DNA from: Arenicola marina
Lineage: Eukaryota; Annelida; Polychaeta; Arenicolidae
Direction of reading: 5' to 3'
Length of the DNA: 64,000 nucleotides
Assembly (NCBI GenBank): GCA_964019135.1
Contig: OZ025258.1
Location: 29,010,186-29,074,185 of the forward strand
Position 1 is the first letter of the stretch. The number at the start of each line of letters is the position of its first letter. The notes under the pieces are model-generated. The model saw nothing but the letters and a program-made list of their open reading frames with translations, was not told the origin of the DNA and did not search any database. Of the stretch, positions 11,575 through 24,062 are shown piece by piece. The position numbers and the translations under genes were made by a program.

Positions 11575-12930
11575 AGCGTCTTGAGCCACTATGCTACCGC
11601 TCTGCTGCCACACATGCAGCTGTCGTTTGATTGCATCCCTCCAGCATCACTGGGTAGCGCTCTGGCATCACCTCAGATTCCATCGCGACCGGCTGTTCTA
11701 CAGGAGTCATCCATCATGGACCCTATCGCTGTCAATGCCTTGTCGGCTGACTCAGGTCCGGTGACCTACCAAGCCATTACATCCTGCTCCACAAGGGGCA
11801 AAAACAAACTCTTCAGCGGGGCTTGATATTCATACACAGTAAGGTGAAACTACACATCCCATATCATTTGGTGCTGTAGTATATGTAACAAACTTGTACG
11901 TGTCTGGCAAATGGTCAGACAAGAAGGGGTTGACTATATATGTGGGTCGCAAGGACATATTCATGCCTTCCAGCCAGGTGCAGAGGTCGTGGCCAGCGTA
12001 GTCAAAGACATCAAGACCGCTGCCTAGGCTGATGTGTTCACCTCGACACAATCAATTGTCAACCAAGGTCTTGATCATCCGAAGATCTTCCGAATGTTGT
12101 GCCATGTCCATCCCTCCCGAAAGTGGACAGCTTGGCAAGGACTGCAAACAGACTGCGCCAGCGCGATCATCCCGATCATCCAGCGACACCTCGTCATGGC
12201 TACTGACTTTCAGTTGGAGATCCTGGGAAAAGCAAAAAACCTGGTACGCCCACGCAACTTTCGAAGGTGTACGTCGACCCTTCTACCAGCTCTTCAGCCT
12301 ACATGCCTTCGTACGAAGCGGGGAGGTAGTCAAGCAGCTTCCGCTTGTTTTTGCCTTAATGAGCAGAAGGAGGAAGTGTGACTACAAAGGAGTCCTTCGA
12401 GCCGTGAGGGACCTGCTGCCGGCTGATGCTTGCCCACAGATGATGGTCATGGCCTTTGAGGCGGCGATGTGGAAGGCAGTGGAAGTCGTCTTACCATCTA
12501 CAACGTTCCAGGGTTGCGCCTTCCACTGGAATCAAGCAGTCTAGGGACATATCCAAGGCTGCGGATTGCAGTCAGCCTACATGACTGACACAGGAGCCAA
12601 TGGATATTGGCGGAAGCTGATGGCTCTCCCATACCTGCTGGCAAGCCATATTGAGCATGTCTTCCTTGCCGTAGAGCGTGAAGCGGTGATGGAACCCCTG
12701 GTGAAAGTCACCAATTACATTCGCCGTTCTTGGAGCGGCCGCACACAGCTCCCTCTGTACACTCTTATCAACCTTCTGCATCGAGAGTGTACCTACACAG
12801 CCACACAGGTACGCCTAGTGTCTGAGCAGAAGCTGCATCGACATCAGCGGCTGACATACAAGCGTGTGGCAGCGAAGCTCTGGGACGCTTGGGGAGAAAA
12901 GTGCGCAACAGCTTCTTCGCATCTGTTTTA
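11575..12930 (+). pseudogene. Decayed MULE transposase with FLYWCH remnant
   Basis: Remains of a Mutator-like transposase of the animal FLYWCH/MULE type. In order: FLYWCH-like start near 11757 (PVTYQAITSCSTRGKNKL); linker near 11910-12050 (GAEVVASVVKDIKTAA, then ADVFTSTQSIV); start of the MULE catalytic domain (RHLVMATDFQLEILGKAK) near 12190; catalytic core 12240-12540 with TWYAHATFEGVRRPF, RRRKCDYKGVLRAV, FEAAMWKAV and GCAFHWNQAV; C-terminal part 12566-12930. The pieces lie in different frames: one shift falls near 12235, at least one more in the linker, and in-frame stops occur at the end of the linker (about 12026) and at 12542-12544. It is therefore not functional. No terminal repeats were found. 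Domain order and motifs are as I know them for this family. Confidence 0.8.
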
Positions 12931-14030
12931 ATGTCTGCAACCAAGTGTGCAGTAATCAATTGTATTAAATGTGGATATTTTTTCATTCAATAAATCATCT
13001 TGCTTAATCTGCATGTTGTTTTGTATGTTACCAAACCTCCAGTGGTTGCGGTAATGTTCTGTTAATTTGTGTTTTTTGTGGGTGGGCTGAAGTGTCTGGT
13101 AACATATAAATCTGGCCACAAACTTCTACTCTGGTGAACAAATTTGCTTCTCACCAGATAGCCCACAGGATTTCAGGATTTGAATTCAAGACAGAATATA
13201 CTTATTTGACATGGAGAAGATATTGGTAATATAAAAAATAACAGAACATTTTGCTGAGTGCACTGTATTTCGAATATGCATGTTTCGTGTGTCACCATTT
13301 AGCCGTTCCAGACCCTTATTACAGTCACAGCCACAAGGTATCTGGTCAAATTGACTGACAGCTCAACCCACTACCAGTTCAACCCACTATACCCATGAAT
13401 GGCCTTGCATGCCTCCTCCTTCATTTTCACACATGAGAGAAGCCCCTTGCCAGATGGTGCACAAGAAAACAATGTCTTTAGGCTGACGCTGTTTGAACTG
13501 TTCTCAACAGGGCTTAACTAAATTATGTGTCACCATGTTCCTCAGGTATTAAGTGTAGACAGTGCAGGGTATTCCACCTCTGTTGATTAAATGTGCATTT
13601 CGAGAAAATATTCCGCATGGGACTGCTGACACTGTCTAGCGCCATCCCTACCAAGTCTGTAGTTAGCAAAACAAATTTGCATAGTCAAATTGACATAGTC
13701 AGCGCGTGCTTTCCAATTGCGTAATCAAATAAATTATCTGGATTACTCAAATCGGGTACTTAGTTATACTATTGTGGTCCTTGCATTATGCCACTTCTGT
13801 CCTGCCAGCCCCGAAAAGACCATATACTGGATGGAGTAGAACGAGTGATGAACTGTCTAGGTTCAAGCATCATAACATGCCAAAAAAAAATCGAACCATA
13901 ATACATATGCTTAGCCAGTGAAACATTGACATGTATGGCTCCCTTTTCCCACTTATTGAGGACAGCATCTGAAGGAATGTCCGAATCTGTGTTTAAACAC
14001 ACTCAAACAATGCCATGATGCTGATAACCA

Positions 14031-14113
14031 GGGGACCGTTTCAGTAAAATCGGAGTTCTCGAGGTTACGAGCAAAATACGGTTGCGATATCATATCTTAG
14101 TGAAACGATCCCC
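14031..14113. mobile_element. 83-bp MITE with ~20-bp TIRs
   Basis: Left end GGGGACCGTTTCAGTAAAAT is matched by the inverted right end (ATCTTAGTGAAACGATCCCC) at 17 of 20 positions. It is too short to encode anything. Family unassigned. Confidence 0.6.
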
Positions 14114-14384
14114 AGGTCTCCATGCCATTCTGTGCCGTTTAAATAGCTTAGACACGCTTGGCATACACCCTCCAGGCATTTATTTTGTTTATTGATTCAA
14201 TTGCCACAGCCTTACTCATATAAGATTTATCCAAAAGGTGTGAATAAAAATGATACTCTCGCACGCCTGCATCTTGACGGCCAGTCAGATTACACAAGGT
14301 ATTGTTTGCTCAGAGCCAATCATGTGTGACTCGACTGCCTTACAATGAGATTGGACTAAAACCCAAACTTTGGTCATAAGTCGC

Positions 14385-14500
14385 GTTAGTGATGGAGTCA
14401 CATAATAAAGGGGCTTTAACATGTAAAAGTGTTCCGTGCATGCCAAAGAGTCTGTACAATGGAATGAGTTATATAATGAAGGGACAGTATAATGCAGGGA
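14385..14500 (+). mobile_element. Fragment related to the Mutator-type MITE family
   Basis: Contains GGGCTTTAACATGTAAAAGT followed by GTTCC, also found (inverted) at 34955-34990 inside the longer copy at 34865-35228. Both are flanked by further shared ATAATAAA/GGAGTC motifs. Confidence 0.5.
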
Positions 14501-14635
14501 CCACTATACTAACTGGTAGGCATAAAAGCTTTAAAAAAAAGCTTATGATATTGCCCCTGTATTGTAACATGTTGATTGTTTTAATTATCACCTGCGTCTG
14601 ATCCCTTTCTTATTGCTTTCATTATTGTTTTTCAG

Positions 14636-17600
14636 AATTTACACTGTCACCTATAATGTGGCTGAGACTGAACCCCCTGAGGATCTGACTCGGTTACTCA
14701 AACTGGACTCCAAAACCTTGCCAAATATTTATGTTATTGGGTAGGTAATCACTTTTCATAACCTACCTGTACAAATTAGTGACTTGTTGGATTACTTGTT
14801 GTATTGTCCACCTTGCTCAGACATTCATATACACAAAAACTGTCGGATATATTCTTTAGATTGTTGTTGTGTTGTGGTGCTATGTAAGCTCCTGAAGGCC
14901 GGTTGCCTGATCGAGTACCTTAGAACCGTTGTTGCATGTTCTTGTGGTGTGCAGCTGCAAGCCCCAATAGGTCTGGATTCTGCACATGTACACTGCATGA
15001 ACACGCAACAGCGGTTCTAGGGTACTCTGGCAGCCGTAGTTGTTTGGTTTGTTAATTCTGATTATTCACATTTATGCTTCATGTATTGTTTTTCAGTCTG
15101 CAGGAAATTAAAGCCGGTGTAGCAAACCTAATGACAGATGCCATATACGATGACTCATGGACCATTGCACTCACCAAGTGCCTATGCAAGAGAAATTTTT
15201 TCAGGGTATGTACTGTTATCGATATATATATTTCTTTGATCTTTTTGATTCAGCAACCAAGTTCTTTCCAATGGTCCTATGTTCTGGTATGTCTATTTCT
15301 CGTAATTTTTTTTGATAGATACAATACTCTCCAGAAATAACTTGTGTGGAGCTTAGTACTTTACCACCTGCATGGTAAAGGGCCTTTGCAGAGCTAGATG
15401 TATACAATGGTTCTGCTGCCAACTGATTTGCCGTGGTTCAGCAACTAAATGGACACAATGTGTTGTTCCTTCTTTTATTTTCAGGTTAAAAGTGTCCGTC
15501 TTGTAGGGATTCATCTATGCGTATTTGTCCGGAGGATAGACCTACCCAGTATCAATAATATTGAATCAGAGTCAACAGCGACCGGATTCGGAGGATATTG
15601 GGTGAGTAGATTTATCTTGCGCGTCCTATATTTTCTATACTCATAACACAAATCATTCAGAAAGCTCATACCGGTAATCGTTGTGAGGTTTGAGTAAAAT
15701 GGTACCCATACCGCCTTGTGGACCAACTTGACAATGCTGGTAAAATTTAAGTACAATGCGTATGTTTGCATCGGACATAAGATCAAAGAACCCCATTGAT
15801 ATATGCTCGAAAATATGCACTTTGCACTATCTGCTATACTCAGTACACAGTAAAAGAGGTCCGAAATGGCCTATCTCTGCCTTGATCCTTTCTATTGTCG
15901 CCATATGACCTACAGATGGTAAAACGTCCTACTGAAACCAGGCAACTGCGCCCAGTACTTTCTACCCGATTTTTCATGCCGATTCCATCTCTAGTCAGTT
16001 ATGATGTTTTCATAAATGTTTTTGTCTCTCCACCAGGGAAACAAAGGTGGAGTCAGCATTCGTATGGACATATCAGGCGTCAGCGTGTGTTTTGTTAATA
16101 GTCACCTCCATGCTCACTTACCGTATGTCGCGGAACGAATTCAGGTACACTGTCCATTTTATGTAACCATATCATCAGTCTTAATCGTTCCAGAATGAAA
16201 TTATATCAGTTTTTGTACTATATCCCTTTCACAAAACGCGATCAGTTCATGTCACCGTGACGTTTATAATGACTTGCTATAGCGACCTTATGTGGTATGT
16301 ATTGATTTGGTTGCTATTTTATCACCGTTGTTAATTTTATTGTACTATCTTAGATACACAACTGACTTATTTAAAGCGGGACAGTGGTCCCATTTCCCCG
16401 TTTCTATATCGGAGGATACACATGTATATGTCTCTGTTACGTTACATAGGAGTATAACAAGATTGTGGAGAGCCAGAGCTTCCGGGCGGTGGATACTGGG
16501 ACGATACTTGACCACGAGTGAGTGAACCCCCCCCCCCCCCCGCGTGGCTGCGATACCAAGATACTCCCGACCACGTGCCCTACGCACTGTATACCAACAC
16601 ATATATATGAGAAATTTAACGTCAAAGCTGCGCGAAGAAGGGTGTCCTTGCACCATGAGATGCAGACCTGTTAATCGTCACTAAAAGTTCCACGCATATT
16701 GCTGGCCTGGGAATCGACTGGTTGAAGTGTTATGTGGTACACACCATATCCTACCTAGCACACTTAATGTAAGCTTGGGGCTTTGGGAGATAGAATGTGT
16801 TGCTTTAACTTTTGTCGCCACCGAAGTCAGACCGGTCTGTCTTACGCTTGTGTTGTCTTAGAACTATAATAACATGAACAAGGCATGGACTCGGACGAAC
16901 ATATCTAGTGAACTAGATAGAAATGGGAAAATGTTAATAATATTACTGAACGTCTCATAATTCGTGGTGCGAACTACTTTCAGTGTATAGTGACACCGAG
17001 GAACTCGATGTGTACGCCATGTATAATACATATAAGGTGGTCCTTCTCTGCTTAAGGCAAAGTGTCAACTTTACTTGCAGCTACGTCTTTTGGATCGGGG
17101 ACTTAAACTTCCGTATTGAAGACATTCCTAAACCGGAGATCGAACGGAAAATTGCGGAAGGGGACCTTACATATCTCTTTCAATATGACCAGGTGTGAAT
17201 TGTGCTCCTTACCATGCAAAGCAATATTTTTTTAATAAGCAAAGTGAATCATAATGATGTTTCATTTATTTTTTGTGCTAATCAATGAGATTTATAATGG
17301 TCAATTGACCACGTTTTCTCGTGAGTCTTTCATACAAGCGGAAATACGCTTCTCATATTTTATCGCCTATTTGTGAAGAAATGTCCTGTAAGCTAGATGG
17401 CGTCACATACATGGAAACACCATACACTCTTATTCTATTGTGGATGAACAGCACAAAAACATGCCGGTGTACTGGTCCTTCTTCTGGGTGTTCAGTCACA
17501 ATGCGATACTTGTTGAAAGATATCTTATTTTAGAAATTTGGTACAGTAGTGGCTTTATTGTATTAATAGATTACCCCGACATACATCTTCCGGAGAATGT

Positions 17601-20600
17601 AACGTGAAATGGTGTATGTGGGGGGAACGCGGAATGGAAAACGTTCACTAATGGTAGCCTTAATTTGTCCCATAGACGTCGACTGACCTTCTCGCTTCTC
17701 TTCTAGTTGAAGAGAGCAATGGCAGAACAGCTACTGCTGGTTGATTTTGAAGAGGGTCAGCTAAACTTCCCGCCCACATACAAGTTCAACCCGGCATCGG
17801 ATGTGTACGACACAAGGTAACTTATTTCTTTCCTTTGACCCACTAATGGAAACAATACATGTATATGCAATAATTGTAATTACCTCGAAACATGTGCAGA
17901 TTTTATAATTAATTCATAATGCATGTAGTTATTGTGTTGCCAATAAACATTTTAATGATATACATGTATTTGTGTAAGTAGACAACTCCGATGTAGACGG
18001 GGTTCACAGTGGGATGAATTTGTGAAGATCTCTTGATAAATTAATTAATTTTAACTTAGCAACCATCCGAATATCAGTTACATGTATATATCTGAAAAGC
18101 CTTGTTTATATTAATGTTTTCGCGTTACCACCGTATGTATGAAAAAAACAACGTGCAAAAAAACGCATGCGACTTTAGGTTGAAGAAAAGGGTGAAGAAA
18201 AAGCTTAATGAAACTATTATACAAGGTGTCTTATGCTGTTATGGTGATATATGTGTATGGCGGCTGCAGCTCCAAGCAGAGGGCGCCCGCCTGGTGCGAC
18301 CGCGTGCTGTGGCTGACCCACGAGGATGCCTTCGAAGGCGCAGAGCTGGAGGTATTACAGATGTCCTACTCCAGCCTCCCGGAGTACAGCGAGGGTGACC
18401 ACCGACCCGTCGCTGCCGAGTTCGACGTCCAGGTAAACACATCCCTGGCGTAGTGGTTAGCACGCTAAAAACAACAATTTATTCCAGAGAGATATGGGCA
18501 TGCCGTCAGCCATTGGCACGCCGCATCCAGTATTGAAATGACGACGCGGTCACTATGTAGCCTAGTAGGTAGCGCGGTTGGCTATTGTCGAGCGTGCTCT
18601 GGTGGGCCAGCCCAAGCGACGGGTGCGTTGTTTGAGCAAACATGTGCAATATTTACTATATTTGTGCAGGACAAAGCTCCCGTGTCTTTCTTCGCAAAGA
18701 ATAGGGGGGTACTCCAGGAGACAAGGCTCTCTACCTTGACCCTTCCCACTGTGGCGATATGACCTACAAAGTTACGGCGCCCTTATGAAACCAACGAATC
18801 ATTTATGTGACAATGGGGTTTATTGACCCGTTATAACCCCGCATTTCTGTGACTCGCAATGACTTATCACAACAAGGTTCCCCTAAACGCCAGGGTGGTT
18901 CGATGTCAATGGATTTGTCAATGTTTTATACATATAATGAAATGATATTATAAATGATACCTCACCCGTACTTTTATGATATTGGTACTTATCGTTGACC
19001 TTTGACCCGTACAGGTGCTGAGGAATCCGCCTGAGCTGCCGGTGATGTTCGAGCCGATGGACACGTGGCTCTCGAGCGTCGAGCAAAAGTGTACCTACGT
19101 GACGCTCGACACGTATGTCATAGCGGCCGACTGGGTCGGGCTCTACAAGGTAACTAGGTAACGGGAAGGTCACTTGTTGGGGCACAGGGACAGACTCCAC
19201 CCGCCCTCTCTCCCCCAGGCTGATTTCGCCCACCCTCTCTACCCCAGGCTGACTGCCACCCTCTCTCTCCCAGGCTGACCCTCCCATCCCCAGGCTGACC
19301 CTCCCACCCCCAGGCTGACCCTCCCACCCCCAAGCTGACCCTCCCACCCCCAGGCTGACCCTCTCTCCCCCTGGCTGACCCTCCAACCCTCTCTTCCTCT
19401 GGCTAACCCTCCTACCCTCTTTCCCGCAGGCTAACTCTCCCACCCCCAGGGTGACCCTACCACCCCGTCCCATAGGCTGACCATCCCACCCTATCTCCCC
19501 CAGGCTGACCCTCCCACCCTCTCTTCCCAGGCTGATCCTCCCACCCTCTCCACCAGGCTGGCCCTCCCACCCTCTCCCCCAGGCTGACCCTCCCACCCTC
19601 TCTCGCCCAGGCTGACCCTTCCACCCTCCCACCCTCTCCCCCAGGCTGACCCTCCCACCCTCTCCCCCAGGCTGACCTTCCCACCCTCTCTTCCCCAGGC
19701 TGACCCTCCCACCCTCCCACCCTCTCTTCCCCAGGCTGACTCTCCCACCCTCTCTTCCCTAGGATGACCCTGCCATCCTCTCCCCCAGGCTGACCCTCCC
19801 ACCCTCTCTCCCCCAGGCTGACCCTCCCACCCTCTCTCCCCCAGCCTGACCCTTCCACCCTCTCCCCCAGGCTGACCCTCCCACCCTCTCCCCCAGGCTG
19901 ACCCTCCCACCCTCCCACCCTCTCCCCCAGGCTGACCCTCCCACCCTCTCCCCCAGGCTGACCCTCCCACCCTCTCTCCCCCAGGCGGACTTCGCCCACC
20001 CGATGGACTACGTGACCTACCAATGGGCCTCGACACGTGGTGAGGACCTCATGGACGGCAGCCTCATGCACTCAGTGACCTTCGGAAAGTCCTACCTCAA
20101 GGACCTCGAAGGCCTTTTCTGTCTCTGCTACTTCAGCCAGAAGAAGAATTGCCTTGTGGGCTATTCAGATACTTTTAAGGTATGTCCTGCTCAGGAACTT
20201 TGCCTGAAATGTTTATAATGACAAATCCTTCGCACATCTGGCCCTATATGACCTGAAAGTTAATGTCGCCATGTTGATACGAAAATATCATTTGCTCGTC
20301 GACCTGTTTTTTAATTAGTTTTGCGTCTTATACGGAAATGAAATCCGCATACCTTTAACCCGCTGGGATCTGGGATCTGAGGGTCACTTCGGTAAACCCT
20401 CGTAGGTTTGCTCGTAAAACTTTTATGTGTCATTGCCGGGCCAAAGAGGAATGAAAAAGGTTAAATATTACTGTAAACATGAATTTTAATAATATTGGCT
20501 AAAAACAACTTGCAAAAGATGACAGAAAAGTTAATCATCGCTGTGCTTGCTTGTAAACAAGCCCCATCAGTCGTTACATTTAGCTTGTAATAGATATTAT

Positions 20601-21118
20601 TACCAGTTTGTAACTATTAGTAAGGCCTTCAGGTGTCTTCCTCCCCACTAACAGGAGCCTCCATAGCTCAGTTGAAAAGCAGGCTGAGCTCCAGATCAAC
20701 AGGTCGTGGGTTCGCGCCCTGATACCTGCATCTGGGGCAATTCTCATCCAACCCCATGTCATCGTGCCGGAAGGATTATTGACACTCCTTCCGTCTTCAT
20801 CTGCACAAAATCGACCCAAAACACGGAACACGTCATTGTATCCCCACTATAACTGACTCAGTCCCTGTCACGTGTTTCTGATTGCCATAGATATCCGCGA
20901 CGCCGGACGACTCGACCAGTAACTCCTCCTACAGCGAGATGTCCTCCTCGGACACCGACGACGCGTCGACCGGGCGTCCCGGGACCGCGGCCGACATCCG
21001 GGACCCCACGGCTTTCAGGCCGGCGGCGGCCGGCAGTCGCCCAACGACGGCCAGAGGTCGGCCCACCACGGCCAGACCCACCACCGCCAGGAGCAGACAG
21101 CGGAAGAAAGCCGCTTAA
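14636..21118 (+). CDS. INPP5K: INPP5K-like inositol polyphosphate 5-phosphatase with SKICH domain (first exon not found)
   Basis: Predicted to remove the 5-phosphate from PI(4,5)P2 and PI(3,4,5)P3 at membranes. Eleven exons: 14636-14740, 15097-15205, 15485-15601, 16037-16144, 16450-16517, 17081-17192, 17707-17816, 18270-18432, 19015-19149, 19985-20179, 20891-21118 (stop TAA). All are GT-AG with matching phases, giving 483 residues after a missing short N-terminus; human INPP5K has 448. Catalytic motifs: NKGGVSI, NSHLHAH, FWIGDLNFRIED and PAWCDRVLW. The last motif reads EGDHRPV where most relatives have SDH(K/R)PV. The C-terminal SKICH domain (exons 9-10) reads from FEPMDTWLSS to CLVGYSDTFK. 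Exon 11 adds a Ser/Asp-rich then Arg/Thr-Ala-rich basic tail ending RQRKKAA, unlike vertebrate INPP5K. INPP5J is the nearest alternative. The first exon starts in mid-codon (phase 2), so an upstream ATG exon must exist. Confidence 0.88.
15850..15945 (+). mobile_element. SINE tail fragment
   Basis: GTCGCCATATGACCTACAGA and flanking sequence matches the 3' part of the SINE copies at 18538-18790 and 26870-27125 (motif ATATGACC, then AAACGTCCT). Lies in an intron of the 5-phosphatase gene. Confidence 0.45.
18538..18790 (+). mobile_element. tRNA-derived SINE, diverged copy
   Basis: Starts with a tRNA-like head (GTAGCCTAGTAGGTAGCGCG, an A-box-like stretch) and continues with a body (TTTCTTCGCAAAGAATAGGG, then ATATGACC) that matches the inverted copies at 26870-27125 and 32121-32373. 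It lies in an intron of the 5-phosphatase gene. Confidence 0.6.
19205..19984 (+). repeat. Minisatellite built from the 3' splice site of INPP5K exon 10
   Basis: About 30 units of roughly 26 bp (CCTCCCACCCTCTCCCCCAG then GCTGAC) filling the intron up to the real acceptor at 19984. The real junction is CTCTCCCCCAG|GCGGACTTCGCCCACCC. The first, most upstream unit still reads CCCAG|GCTGATTTCGCCCACCC, matching 17 nt of exon with two differences, so the array derives from the acceptor plus exon start. Each unit is itself a strong acceptor-like sequence. The opposite strand is G-rich and could form G-quadruplexes. Confidence 0.9.
20651..20835 (+). mobile_element. tRNA-derived SINE (second family)
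   Basis: CCATAGCTCAGTTGAAAAGC is a tRNA A-box region and GGTCGTGGGTTCGCGCCC a B box, about 35 nt apart as in tRNA. A non-tRNA body follows. Shares head and B box with the minus-strand copy at 45122-45237. Located in the last intron of the 5-phosphatase gene. Confidence 0.7.
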
Positions 21119-21468
21119 CGGGCTGCGCATTCCGGCGTTAAGATCCCCTCAGAGGAACATTTCACCAACTACATTTTGTTATAAACGGTCACGACGGTAG
21201 ACACAAGGTTTGACTTATACTTGAGCTGACAGGGGTGGATCCATGCAGAATGTTGTCATGTTGGGGGCCGATGGGGCAGGGTGGGTGGGGGGGAGGGTGT
21301 ATGTGAAAACAGGTGTAGCCTGCTGGTCAGTGGAATATCAGTAAAAGTATGATCATTGTAGAAAAAAGGGGTTTGTATATATGTGTTCGGGGTGGGATGG
21401 GGGGTGGGGGAGCGGGGGGAGAGGCGATGATTTCTATTAGGCCTCCACTGGCTCCCCACTCTGGCTAT

Positions 21469-21474
21469 AATAAA
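21469..21474 (+). promoter_or_regulatory. Probable polyadenylation signal of the INPP5K-like gene
   Basis: AATAAA about 350 nt after the stop codon, the first perfect hexamer downstream on the plus strand. Confidence 0.5.
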
Positions 21475-22069
21475 ACAACAGATCGACCCTATTGCTATTC
21501 CAGCCTCCATGACCACGCCCCGTCTTGCCCTGAGGCCATCCTTAAATCCTCCCCTGAGAGCCCCACCCCCTACGGCTACCCCTGCGGCCACCCATGGCAT
21601 CGTGAATCAGTATTTGCCAATATCTGCCAATAGATGGCACTGAGGTTGTATTTTAGGTGCAGTGTCACAGCGTGTGCAATGAAAGCCGTACAGCACATAG
21701 CGGGTGAGCAGGGATATGTTTTCGAGATGATTATTTTGTAAAAAGAGCATTGTGGAAAAGGATAATTTAGTCTGGCGTTTAGGTCGGGCGGAGAGCTTTA
21801 GGCGTATTAATTCTAAGTAAGCAGACCGAGATAGAGATTACCCAGATTTCGGTTCAGTATAAATGGTATAGAGCCTGTGAATATATAAAGAGCAAAAACA
21901 GTTGCTACAAACCTGTAGGTTGCAGTTTTTTGCGAAATGGGCCAGTAACTACTGAACCTTATTTTCCTCACAAATGTGGATATAGCCGGCAAGTGGTAAT
22001 CTCTCGCACCAAGTGCCGCTTATAGCTAATTTTGACAGGTATTATTAACTAGTTTATTTACTTTTCAAA

Positions 22070-22225
22070 CTTATTAATAAGTAACCTACTTACTCTTTAT
22101 TTGTATATTGATTAGTAACCTGCCTACTCCTTATTTCTATTGATAAGTCACCTACTTACTCTTTATTTGTATATTGATTAGTAACCTGCCTACTCCTTAT
22201 TTCTGTTAATAAGTATCTTACTCTT
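22070..22225 (+). repeat. Tandem repeat, ~65-bp unit, about 2.3 copies
   Basis: Two nearly identical units containing CCTACTTACTCTTTATTTGT, then ATATTGATTAGTAACCTGCC, plus a partial third. AT-rich, no coding signal. Confidence 0.75.
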
Positions 22226-24062
22226 GGTTTGTATACACTTGAGCAGCGTAGATTCCGTCGAAGACGACTTGTCACTCTATGCCACTCGATCTCAAGTAAA
22301 GTCTGTCATATTCCTTAGGATGTACACATTGGTTGAATGTCCATAAATTACTGATTAATGCACAGTGCATGATCATCTTGCAGCTGGACATTGGGACACT
22401 GACTTCAGTATCGGAATGTTGGCGCACTCTACTTGTACCACACATTGGGACACGTGAATAACCCCTCCATATCCTATTCCCTTCGGCCATTATAGCTGAT
22501 GTAATAATCATGTGTACATATAACAGCGTCTGATCAAGTCTTTATTTTTAAGGACGTCCTTTAAGAATCATTCTAACAATTTTTTGTTTTATATATATAT
22601 TTTTGCGTAATCTATCTTTTCGTATTTTGGTGTGTTTGAACTTTGGACATTTTGCTCCGCAAATTTTGAGATAATATCTGCTTCTCAGGTAATTGTGTTT
22701 AATTTTCTTTGTGATTTCATCATAATGAGAGATAATCAGGAAGTTCATTTCGGTGTCCAATACCGTAGAAGCCACGTGGAACAGTGGTGCTTTCTGATCA
22801 AGGAATAACGCACGCACAACAAGTACCAAAGTCTCCCCGGTTCGCATGGGTAACTTTCGATCAGAGCAGCATTATACTAGACTGTATTTGAAATCGGCAA
22901 TGAAATGAAAAAAACATCCCTCATTAGAGTGATTTTTTATATATTGAAATAATGACGTAATAGAATAACATATTTCTTTAAAACAACATGAAATACTAGT
23001 TATTTATGCATGGACATGGTATCGTTTTATACTGTGTTAGTTAATTGATATGTATTATCACTTATCGTGTGTATGCCGTATGTGGACGCCACACTACAAG
23101 TCCTGTACTGAGGGGAGACCAGTCGGAATGGAAACCGTCAGCAGTAATTCGCTGCCGCTGAAGTGAGATGAGTCGGCTATATTCCCATATTCTCATCACC
23201 GTTGATATCTTACCACGTAACAACCACATTTGTCCCGAATAATATGGAAGTATAGTGTTGTCACCATCATTTTATAGATATGCTGGCATGATAGTCCCTC
23301 GTAACCATTGACAGCAGGTAAATACAGCATCTTCCTTCTCCTTGGAGATCCGTTCTACCTGAGTACGCGGTAGACATGGTTATATTATATATATATATAT
23401 ACACTGGCGTAGGAGTGGCTCTGAACGTGTCTGAAGGAGGTCACTGCGATATTGCAATGGCCAGACGCTGACGAATATATATATGTGCCTGAGACTCGTA
23501 CCGGCAATGCGTCCTGGTAAATTCACCTGTTGTTGCTCTGTTTTGTTTGTATGCGTAACGCTAATAACCGACTCCAGGGTCTAGTCTATAACATTGTTGT
23601 TATAAATGGCATGTAATTCTCGTATTTTGGTAATGTAGCTGACCGTTATAATGTTTGTTGTGGAATTCACACAACAGATGTAATGGATTTTTTTTTTTTT
23701 TTTTGCTTTAATTAATAGCTGACCGTTATGATGTTTATTTTATAATTCGCAGACGCTATTTAATGCAGTATATTGGCTTTGTGTTTAAGCGAATCATTGA
23801 CTAGTGCGACTTGACCTATGTTTGTGCGAAAGGCAGTAGAAGATAATCATAATGATCAGTCCCTACGACGAAATAACGCTGAACATTTGTCAAACAACCT
23901 AGGGAACTGACTGATATCTTGTCAGATATTTTTTAATGGCATTTAACTGGGTCGAGTTTGTGCTCAACTTTGTCTTGTGGTCACTTTGCATGTGATGGGC
24001 GCTTGTAATGCCAGTGTGTCTATATTGATATAGATGAAGACATGAGGTCACGTAATTATCTG

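Larger units (their letters stand above)
12935..14630. other. Gene-free stretch upstream of INPP5K-like exons
   Basis: No coding exon recognised. It holds two small DNA elements (14031-14113 and 14385-14500). The missing first coding exon of the 5-phosphatase gene may lie here, but I could not choose one: the only visible ATG-plus-donor combination (about 14250-14299) ends in the wrong phase. Confidence 0.4.

Noticed and set aside
11830-12051. Minus-strand 73-residue frame with protein-like composition
   Set aside because: It is the shadow of the MULE transposase linker; the plus strand here reads GAEVVASVVKDIKTAA and ADVFTS, which fits the family.
18883-20071. Long minus-strand frames rich in Gly/Glu/Gln repeats (up to 249 residues)
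   Set aside because: They are read-through of the acceptor minisatellite on the opposite strand of the INPP5K-like gene; repeat periodicity, not coding selection, keeps them open.
21230-21430. G-rich/C-rich runs and short frames downstream of the 5-phosphatase
   Set aside because: Low-complexity sequence of the 3' UTR with no coding signal.
22548-22847. Minus-strand 99-residue frame
   Set aside because: No recognised family, no splice or promoter context, AT-rich and lysine-heavy; likely chance.
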